NCBI GenBank assembly: GCA_017744795.1
Contig: JAGIAQ010000021.1
Span: forward strand, 1 to 38,099
Source of the DNA: Niabella sp.
GTDB taxonomy: Bacteria > Bacteroidota > Bacteroidia > Chitinophagales > Chitinophagaceae
Reading direction: 5' to 3'
DNA length: 38,099 bases
Shown here: positions 32,041 to 38,099 of the stretch, one piece after another
Numbering within the stretch: position 1 is the first letter of the stretch
How the letters are laid out: each line of letters starts with the position of its first letter
Notes under the pieces: generated by a model
Seen by the model: only the letters and a program-made list of their open reading frames with translations
Databases searched by the model: none
Told to the model about the DNA's origin: nothing
Translations under genes and position numbers: made by a program

Positions 32041-34293
32041 ATGTATAAAGGGCTCCTGATCGTTTTTTTGCTAATAGCATCCGTTTCTTTTGCACAAACA
32101 AAGAATTATTCCTATCTGGTCATAGACAGCAGCAGCAATCATCCCATCACTGGGGCTACGGTACTCCTGCATCCGGAAGATCTTTCGGAAACCTCTGATA
32201 TCCGGGGTAGGGTCACCTTTCGTTTTCCTCCGAAAACCGGCACATTGACGGTATCTGCTGTCGGCTTTCAAACCAAAACCTTTTTATGCAAGGCACTAAA
32301 AAATGGCGACATCATCTATTTGCAGCCCCAGGCAGTGCAACTGGCAAACGTGGTGATCACCAATAATACTACAAACCCTTATGCAGCTATCAGCGAAACA
32401 GATATCCGCCTGCGGGGCGTATCCAATTCCCAGGAAGTATTAAGAATCGTACCCGGCCTGTTCATTGGCCAGCACCAGGGCGGCGGAAAAGCAGAACAGA
32501 TCTTTTTGCGGGGTTTTGATAATGATCACGGGACAGATATTAACCTCAGCGTTGATGGCCTGCCCATTAATATGGTATCACATGCCCACGGCCAGGGATA
32601 TGCCGACAGTCATTTTATTATCCCCGAAACTATTGCTTCCACTACCTATAAAAAAGGCATGTATGAAGCGGAAAAAGGAGACCTGGCTGTAACGGGCTTT
32701 GTCAACTTTCATACCGCTGATCATATTGATAACCTGGTAAAACTGGAAGCCGGTCAATACAATACTTACCGTGCGTTGGCGATCGTAAATCTGCTGGGCG
32801 GGCAACAACAGCAAAAAGACCAGACCTGGTACGCCGCCGGCGAATACCGTTACAGCAATGGCTTCTTTGATCATCCGCAATATTTTCAGCGCTCCAATTT
32901 TTTTAGTAAATACAATGGAAAATTAAACGACCATCAGGCACTTTCGGTTTCCATATCATCTATGTACAGTACCTGGAATGCTTCGGGGCAAATACCCGAA
33001 AACGCCGTAAACAGTGGAGTGGCCGGTTTTTACGGCGCGCTGGACCCTAAAGAAGGCGGCCTTACCTCAAGGACCAATATTAGCGCACAACTGACTACGA
33101 CATTAAAAAACAATGATCTTATCAAAAACCAGCTTTATTACACTTACTATAATTTTGACCTCCACACCAATTTTACTTTTTTTCTTACCGACACGGTAAA
33201 TGGCGATGAGATCCGGCAAAGAGAACAGCGGAACCTCGCAGGCTATAATGGCAGTTACCTCCATCAGGGCTTCTGGGGCAGCATCCGGCTCACCACTGAT
33301 GCCGGTGTTCTCCTGCGCTTTGATCAAACGCATCATTCCGCGCTGCTGCACACTGTGGATCGTTATACATTACTGGATACGGTGAAGCTGGGCGATATTG
33401 GCGAGGGAGCAGCAGGCGCTTTCATAAACGAGACCTTTCACTTTAACAAACATTTTACATTGAATGCCGGCCTCCGGTATGATCAATTCTTTTACCGGTA
33501 CCATAATCTGTTTGCAGGCGACACCAGTTTTGCCGGTACCGGTTTGTATAAAGCGCGTAATTATACGATCAGCCCCAAATTGAATTTCTACTACCAGGCG
33601 GCGCCCAACCTCCAGTTCTATTTATTCACAGGAAAAGGCTTTCATACCAATGATGCCCGTGTAGTAGTGGCTGAAAAGGGAACACAAACCCTTCCGGCAG
33701 CTTATGGCAGCGACCTGGGAACGATCTTCAAACCGATTACAAAGCTCCTGATCAATGCAGCTATATGGTATAGCCATCTGCAACAGGAATATGTATATGG
33801 CGGCGATGGCGGCACAGTGGAATTCAGCGGCCCCACCCGGCGTACCGGTTTTGATTTTTCCGCGCGTTACCAGCCGGTACAAAGCATTTACTTCGATGCC
33901 GACGTGAACTATGCGCATGGGCGGGCCATCGATGCTCCGGCGGGAAAAAATCATATCCCTCTCGCACCAGTTTGGAGCAGCACCGGCGGTATTACCTGGA
34001 TGCTGAAGAACGGGATCAATGGCAGCTTCCGGTATCGCTGGCTGGGGAACCGGCCCGCCAATGAATCTTATTCTTTAACGGCCGCAGGATATTTCGTCAA
34101 TGATTTTGTACTGAATTATACCCGGGAAAAATATGAGCTCGGTCTTACGATCAATAATCTTTTTAATGTAAGATGGAAGGAGACGCAATTTGAGACCATC
34201 ACCCGTTTAAAGCACGAAGCCCCGGTAGATGGGATTGCTTTTACGCCCGGCACCAAATTTGCTGCCGTTCTGCATTTCAGTTACTTTTTTTAA
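32041..34293 (+). CDS. TonB-dependent receptor with CarboxypepD_reg-like domain
   Basis: 750 residues with a signal peptide (cleavage near VSFAQ). Residues 22-105 form the CarboxypepD_reg-like domain (ATVLLHPEDLSETSDIRGRV). The plug (about 125-235) has EVLRIVPGLFIGQHQGGGKA, RGFDNDHGTDINLSVDGLPI, then NMVSHAHGQGYADSHFI. A beta barrel to the C-terminal Phe (LHFSYFF) follows. The plug's His-rich face (HQGG, DNDHG, SHAHGQG) is unusual for a carbohydrate receptor, and there is no SusD. The next genes on the same strand are a small exported protein and urease, so a nickel- or urea-related solute is the best guess (inference). Confidence 0.88.
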   Translation: MYKGLLIVFLLIASVSFAQTKNYSYLVIDSSSNHPITGATVLLHPEDLSETSDIRGRVTFRFPPKTGTLTVSAVGFQTKTFLCKALKNGDIIYLQPQAVQLANVVITNNTTNPYAAISETDIRLRGVSNSQEVLRIVPGLFIGQHQGGGKAEQIFLRGFDNDHGTDINLSVDGLPINMVSHAHGQGYADSHFIIPETIASTTYKKGMYEAEKGDLAVTGFVNFHTADHIDNLVKLEAGQYNTYRALAIVNLLGGQQQQKDQTWYAAGEYRYSNGFFDHPQYFQRSNFFSKYNGKLNDHQALSVSISSMYSTWNASGQIPENAVNSGVAGFYGALDPKEGGLTSRTNISAQLTTTLKNNDLIKNQLYYTYYNFDLHTNFTFFLTDTVNGDEIRQREQRNLAGYNGSYLHQGFWGSIRLTTDAGVLLRFDQTHHSALLHTVDRYTLLDTVKLGDIGEGAAGAFINETFHFNKHFTLNAGLRYDQFFYRYHNLFAGDTSFAGTGLYKARNYTISPKLNFYYQAAPNLQFYLFTGKGFHTNDARVVVAEKGTQTLPAAYGSDLGTIFKPITKLLINAAIWYSHLQQEYVYGGDGGTVEFSGPTRRTGFDFSARYQPVQSIYFDADVNYAHGRAIDAPAGKNHIPLAPVWSSTGGITWMLKNGINGSFRYRWLGNRPANESYSLTAAGYFVNDFVLNYTREKYELGLTINNLFNVRWKETQFETITRLKHEAPVDGIAFTPGTKFAAVLHFSYFF

Positions 34294-34423
34294 CTCCTGT
34301 TGCCACTACTGGTTTTTATAAAAATGAGGATATTATTTTCCGAACACCTGTCGTCAAAAAACAAAAACCAGATACGTAACAATTTTGTCCTGATTTGTGC
34401 TATTTTTAATTAGCAGATGATAG

Positions 34424-34431
34424 TATTTTTG
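34424..34431 (+). promoter_or_regulatory. -7 box of the small exported protein gene upstream of urease
   Basis: TATTTTTG matches TAnnTTTG exactly and lies 16 bases before the ATG at 34448. T-rich sequence at 34402-34407 is a weak -33 candidate. Confidence 0.45.
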
Positions 34432-34447
34432 ATGTGTAAACATTGAT

Positions 34448-34828
34448 ATGAAAAGTTTAGTGTGGATTTTTGTTGTTTTCTTTTCATTCATCCTGACAGC
34501 GAGTGCTGCAGGTCGTTCGGTAACGGGCAGCAGTCCTGTTGAAAAAATCCACAGCCACCACAGGTCGGTTACAGCTCCGGCTGACTCAGGATTTAGCAAA
34601 GCCGCTCCCGCGGAAGATGACGCGCTCCTTTTTTTGGCTGAGGAAGATTTTTCAATTCACAAATATCTTTACCTCCCGGCATTATTTTTAAGAATCCTGC
34701 ATCATGATTACCGCCTGCAGCAACAGGTTGTACAGCCGGATGAAAGCCAGATACGTCTTTCGGAATTAATAACCGGGAAACTACCCATTTATTTATTGCA
34801 CCACACGCTCCGCATTCCCTACATTTAG
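34448..34828 (+). CDS. Small exported hypothetical protein before urease genes
   Basis: 126 residues with a clear signal peptide ([18 protein letters not shown], residues 5-22). The mature part starts [20 protein letters not shown], containing a His cluster, and continues with helical, partly hydrophobic sequence ([20 protein letters not shown]). I recognise no family. It sits between the TonB receptor (155 bases upstream) and ureA (132 bases downstream). The -7 box just before it suggests its own promoter. Histidine clusters and position raise a possible metal-related role, but this is inference. Confidence 0.6.
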   Translation: MKSLVWIFVVFFSFILTASAAGRSVTGSSPVEKIHSHHRSVTAPADSGFSKAAPAEDDALLFLAEEDFSIHKYLYLPALFLRILHHDYRLQQQVVQPDESQIRLSELITGKLPIYLLHHTLRIPYI

Positions 34829-34959
34829 CAACTGCTTTAGCAGTAGCGTCTGCCCTGCCTGTTTTTGATACCCGCTATGGATCCGTCCTGTTCGCGTGGA
34901 TACACAAGCACAGGTCCCCCCTATTGGTTTTTCAATCACAATTACATAAATCTTTTATT

Positions 34960-35262
34960 ATGCACTTAACGCCTCGCGAAACGGAAAAGCTGCTACTCCA
35001 CCTGGCCGGAGAATTAGCTGCGAAAAGAAAGGCCCGTGGCCTGAAATTGAATTACCCCGAAGCCATTGCCTACATCAGCAGTGAGCTGCTGGAAGCCGCC
35101 AGAGATGGGAGAACAGTTGCCGACCTGATGCAGTACGGCGCTACGCTCCTTGGCCGGAAAGATGTTATGGAAGGTATTCCTGAAATGATCCACGACATCC
35201 AGATCGAAGCCACTTTTCCTGACGGAACAAAACTCGTAACTGTACATGATCCCATTCGTTAA
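34960..35262 (+). CDS. ureA: Urease subunit gamma
   Basis: 100 residues, the normal size of the separate gamma subunit. It opens [20 protein letters not shown], with the conserved [24 protein letters not shown] and [20 protein letters not shown] blocks. Urease hydrolyses urea to ammonia and CO2 in the cytoplasm as a (alpha-beta-gamma) assembly. The start at 34960 matches relatives; the frame extends upstream to 34924 without such similarity. ureB begins 18 bases later. Accessory genes ureDEFG are not in the window and may lie beyond the right edge. Confidence 0.96.
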   Translation: MHLTPRETEKLLLHLAGELAAKRKARGLKLNYPEAIAYISSELLEAARDGRTVADLMQYGATLLGRKDVMEGIPEMIHDIQIEATFPDGTKLVTVHDPIR

Positions 35263-35280
35263 ACTTAAAAATCTGAACTC

Positions 35281-35658
35281 ATGATCCCAGGAGAATATTT
35301 TATAAAAAAAGGCGATATTATCGCCAATAAGGACCGCAAAACCATAAAAATAAAAGTAACGAATACCGGCGACCGCCCGATCCAGGTGGGCTCCCATTTT
35401 CATTTCTTTGAAGTAAACCGGGCGATGTCCTTTGACCGTGAAAAGGCATTTGGTATGCGGCTGAACATTATTGCCAGCACCGCTGTGCGCTTTGAACCGG
35501 GTGAAACCAAAGAAGTGGAGCTGGTAGCGCTTGGAGGTATGCGCCGCGTATACGGGCATAACAACCTGGTAAACGGGGACACTACCCTTCCCAAAAATAA
35601 ACTGGCGGCCCTGCAGAGAGTGGAAAAACTCCAGTTCAAAAACAAAGAAGTGAAATAA
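35281..35658 (+). CDS. ureB: Urease subunit beta
   Basis: 125 residues, slightly longer than the usual 100-110, with extra residues at the C-terminus. The core [20 protein letters not shown], then [21 protein letters not shown], with [17 protein letters not shown] and [20 protein letters not shown], is the conserved urease beta sequence. It lies between ureA and ureC, with gaps of 18 and 27 bases, so all three are one transcript. Confidence 0.96.
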   Translation: MIPGEYFIKKGDIIANKDRKTIKIKVTNTGDRPIQVGSHFHFFEVNRAMSFDREKAFGMRLNIIASTAVRFEPGETKEVELVALGGMRRVYGHNNLVNGDTTLPKNKLAALQRVEKLQFKNKEVK

Positions 35659-35685
35659 TCTATTACCCTTTAAAATTGATGCATC

Positions 35686-37407
35686 ATGAGTCTTAAAATA
35701 AGCAGAAAAACGCATAGCAATATATTCGGCCCCACCGAAGGCGATAAAGTTCGCCTGGGCGATACCGAGATCATCATCGAAATTGAAAAAGATTTTACCC
35801 ATGCCGGCGATGAAGCCAAATTCGGGGGTGGTAAAACCATCCGGGATGGCATGTGCCAGTCCTCTACCGCGGTGCGCGATCAGGGCGTGCTGGACCTGGT
35901 TATTACCGATGTAATTGTGATTGATCACTGGGGCATTGTAAAAGGAGATGTAGGCATTAAGGACGGAAAAATCGTAGGCGTGGGATGCGCCGGCAATCCG
36001 GACACGTCCGATAACATTTCCCCCAATATGATCATTGGAGCTTCCACAGAAGTACATGGCGGCGCGGGGTATATTCTTACCGCAGGCGGTATCGACACCC
36101 ATATTCACTTTATAAGCCCTACCCAAATAGAAACAGCACTGTTTAGTGGAGTTACTACTATGATTGGCGGTGGTACTGGTCCGGCCGATGGCACGAACGC
36201 CACTACCGTAACTCCCGGCAAATGGAATATCCAGCGCATGTTACAGGCAGCAGAAGCCTTTCCCATGAACCTTGGTTTCTTTGGTAAAGGGAACTGCGCT
36301 ACCGAAGCGCCTATTGCGGAACAAATAGAAGCAGGTGCTCTGGGTGTAAAGATCCATGAAGACTGGGGTGCTACTCCGGCAGTGATTGACGCTTCGTTAA
36401 AAGTAGCCGATGCGTATGATGTACAGGTAGCGATCCACACTGATACGCTGAATGAGGCGGGCTACCTGGAAGATACGATCAACGCCATCAACGGCCGGGT
36501 GATCCACACCTTCCACACAGAAGGCGCCGGCGGCGGACACGCTCCGGATATTATTAAAGCGGCCATGTACCCCAATGTACTGCCGGCTTCCACCAACCCT
36601 ACCCGCCCGTACACAAAAAATACGATCGATGAGCACCTGGATATGCTGATGGTATGCCACCACCTGAGCAAAGACATACCCGAGGACGTCGCCTTCGCTG
36701 ATTCCCGGATCCGTCCGGAAACCATCGCAGCAGAGGATATTCTCCAGGACATGGGCGTATTCAGTATTATGAGCTCCGATTCACAGGCCATGGGCCGTGT
36801 AGGCGAAGTGATCACCCGCACCTGGCAAACAGCCGATAAGATGAAAAAACAAAAAGGGCATTTGCAGGAAGACGAAAAGAATGATAACGACAATTTCAGG
36901 GCAAAGCGGTATGTATCCAAGTATACCATCAACCCGGCTATCGCCCATGGTATTTCCAACTACGTAGGATCGATAGAAACCGGTAAAATTGCGGACCTGG
37001 TACTTTGGAAGCCCGCACTTTTCGGGGCCAAGCCGGAAATGATCATCAAAGGCGGTATGATCATCGCCAGTAAAATGGGCGATGCCAATGCCTCCATCCC
37101 CACCCCGCAGCCCATCATTATCCGCAATATGTTTGCAGCATACGGCAAAGCGGTTACCCGCTCCGCTTTCACCTTTGTATCAAAGGCATCCCTGGAAAAG
37201 AACATCGGGGAAGCATACGGATTGGAAAAAACATTATTGCCAGTGATGAACTGTCGCAATATTTCCAAAAGGGATATGGTCCACAACAACGGGTTGCCCG
37301 AGATCACAGTGAACCCCGAAAACTACGAAGTACGTGTGGATGGGAAAAAGATCACCTGCGAGCCAATTGCAGAAGTAGCGCTCGGACAGCGGTATTTCCT
37401 GTTTTAG
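35686..37407 (+). CDS. ureC: Urease subunit alpha (catalytic)
   Basis: 573 residues, the expected length. All nickel-site residues are visible: His139 and His141 in [14 protein letters not shown], the carbamylated Lys222 in [12 protein letters not shown], His251 in [10 protein letters not shown] and His277 in [16 protein letters not shown]. The flap MVCHHLSKD has Cys324-His325, and [12 protein letters not shown] completes the site. Counting offsets by 5 from the Klebsiella enzyme fits throughout. The enzyme needs nickel delivery and accessory proteins that are not encoded in this window. Downstream, an 18/20 inverted repeat follows within 30 bases of the stop. Confidence 0.97.
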   Translation: MSLKISRKTHSNIFGPTEGDKVRLGDTEIIIEIEKDFTHAGDEAKFGGGKTIRDGMCQSSTAVRDQGVLDLVITDVIVIDHWGIVKGDVGIKDGKIVGVGCAGNPDTSDNISPNMIIGASTEVHGGAGYILTAGGIDTHIHFISPTQIETALFSGVTTMIGGGTGPADGTNATTVTPGKWNIQRMLQAAEAFPMNLGFFGKGNCATEAPIAEQIEAGALGVKIHEDWGATPAVIDASLKVADAYDVQVAIHTDTLNEAGYLEDTINAINGRVIHTFHTEGAGGGHAPDIIKAAMYPNVLPASTNPTRPYTKNTIDEHLDMLMVCHHLSKDIPEDVAFADSRIRPETIAAEDILQDMGVFSIMSSDSQAMGRVGEVITRTWQTADKMKKQKGHLQEDEKNDNDNFRAKRYVSKYTINPAIAHGISNYVGSIETGKIADLVLWKPALFGAKPEMIIKGGMIIASKMGDANASIPTPQPIIIRNMFAAYGKAVTRSAFTFVSKASLEKNIGEAYGLEKTLLPVMNCRNISKRDMVHNNGLPEITVNPENYEVRVDGKKITCEPIAEVALGQRYFLF

Positions 37408-37434
37408 CAAGCAGCTTACTTTTCAATAAATAAC

Positions 37435-37501
37435 AACCACATAGACACATAGCTTTCATAGTCTCTTTATTGATCAAAAAGAGCTACGTGCCTATGTGGT
37501 T
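37435..37501. repeat. Inverted repeat after ureC (18/20 matched arms)
   Basis: AACCACATAGACACATAGCT (37435-37454) pairs with AGCTACGTGCCTATGTGGTT (37482-37501); its reverse complement differs at only 2 of 20 positions. The 27-base loop includes TTATTGATCAAAAAG. It could end the urease transcript or cap a processed mRNA, or be a member of an intergenic repeat family. The palindromic 'CACATAG' word suggests the latter. Confidence 0.6.
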
Positions 37502-37550
37502 AAAATTAAAGCGCGAACATTCCGACGCTCCTTATTTAATTTTTTATCAG

Positions 37551-38099
37551 ATGCAGTTAAAATTTCTTAGTATACTATTATTGATAGCCGGGCTCACCGT
37601 CAGCTATCAGGGCTTTGCTCAACAAGGTGATGTTATGATCTACGGATCATTAAACTATCAGAATCATAATAAGACAGGCGAAACCTTTGGCGCGAACCCT
37701 ATCGGCGCGGGCTATTTTTTTAACAATCACGTAGTGGCAGGTATCAATTACGCATTCAACTGGGAGAAGAATACCAATCACGACCTTATCCAGCGGCATC
37801 ATGAAACGGGTCTTTTTTACAGCGATTCCAAAATGCTGGGCGACCATTTCGTGATCATCGGGCAACTGGACGCGCACTACGTGTGGGGGTCTACGGATCT
37901 TAACACCCCTGCGGCTTATGAGTACAAAGGCTATCTCTTGCGGCTCTACCCACTCGTGGGCGTAATATTGGGGCATGGCTGGACGTTAAAAGCTAAATTC
38001 TGTGAACTGTCCTACCAGCAAACTAAAGGCAATGATGCGGCAAAAACAAAAGACAAGTTACTGATCGCCGGCATTAATGGCAGTACCATCGGCCTGGGC
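37551..38099 (+). CDS. Outer-membrane beta-barrel-like protein (partial, runs off right edge)
   Basis: An open frame from the ATG at 37551 to the edge gives 183 residues. The signal peptide is MQLKFLSILLLIAGLTVSYQ, ending GFAQQ. The mature chain alternates in beta-barrel style (GDVMIYGSLNYQNHN, IGAGYFFNNHVVAGINYAFN, HFVIIGQLDAHYVWGS). It resembles Bacteroidota porin-family/OMP-b-brl proteins of about 200 residues. It lies 143 bases after ureC on the same strand. A role beside urease is not established, and it may just be the next gene. Confidence 0.7.
   Translation, partial: MQLKFLSILLLIAGLTVSYQGFAQQGDVMIYGSLNYQNHNKTGETFGANPIGAGYFFNNHVVAGINYAFNWEKNTNHDLIQRHHETGLFYSDSKMLGDHFVIIGQLDAHYVWGSTDLNTPAAYEYKGYLLRLYPLVGVILGHGWTLKAKFCELSYQQTKGNDAAKTKDKLLIAGINGSTIGLG

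Noticed and set aside
35014..36126. 370-codon frame on the reverse strand across ureA, ureB and ureC
   Set aside because: It crosses three well-supported urease genes antisense and resembles the mirror of their codons. It shows no recognisable domain.

Overview
The window looks like a chromosomal segment of a Bacteroidota bacterium, most likely family Chitinophagaceae (Niabella/Niastella/Chitinophaga-like). Four things point there: many secreted glycoside hydrolases with Bacteroidota-type signal peptides or lipoboxes, a TonB-dependent receptor with an N-terminal CarboxypepD_reg-like domain, promoters of the Bacteroidota -7 type (TAnnTTTG) in front of several genes, and weak Shine-Dalgarno sequences. 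The family assignment is inference from protein flavour; no rRNA or other marker gene is present. No tRNA, rRNA, CRISPR array, transposase, integrase or phage gene was seen.

Layout. 1-4.8 kb is mostly housekeeping: proline dehydrogenase (cut by the left edge), a hotdog acyl-CoA thioesterase, an NADPH-dependent FMN reductase, type II 3-dehydroquinase (aroQ) followed closely by an MFS carrier, and a DUF1345 membrane protein. 4.9-14.8 kb is rich in carbohydrate-active enzymes: GH20 hexosaminidase, GH29 alpha-fucosidase, GH2 beta-galactosidase-like enzyme and GH95 alpha-fucosidase. They are interrupted by a broken toxin-antitoxin pair, an AtpZ-type gene pair lacking the rest of an ATP synthase operon, a 46-residue one-helix membrane protein and a SprT-like zinc-metalloprotease-type protein. 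14.9-17.9 kb holds small stress-type or housekeeping genes (DUF2383/PA2169-type bundle, ABM-type monooxygenase fold, SRPBCC protein) and a secreted rhodanese + TlpA-like thioredoxin pair flanked by two copies of a hairpin repeat. 18-28.2 kb holds a Tat-exported GH116 enzyme, a three-gene cassette of unknown secreted proteins (ZU5-like lipoprotein, 65-residue cationic peptide, lipoprotein), a marR-S41 peptidase operon with a clear operator/promoter, a translationally coupled DUF4142 + cupredoxin pair, and a GH127 arabinofuranosidase with an N-terminal Ig-like domain. 28.4-31.8 kb has a TPR protein facing a cytochrome c'-like protein / DoxX / ECF sigma factor set. 32-38 kb holds a TonB-dependent receptor, a small exported protein, urease structural genes ureA-ureB-ureC, and the start of an outer-membrane-barrel-like protein.

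How the genes may work together. GH95 (alpha-1,2-fucose), GH29 (alpha-1,3/4-fucose), GH2 (beta-galactose) and GH20 (GlcNAc) together are the exo-acting set expected for trimming fucosylated N-acetyllactosamine (Lewis/H-type) or plant-type glycans, but no SusC/SusD pair or regulator accompanies them. The TonB receptor just before urease suggests uptake of a urease-related solute, most plausibly nickel (inference). No single system here is obviously unprecedented. The best-supported new observations are the MarR operator architecture, the decayed ParE-like toxin behind an intact antitoxin, the unknown secreted three-gene cassette, the cytochrome/DoxX/sigma cluster, and the TonB receptor-urease association.
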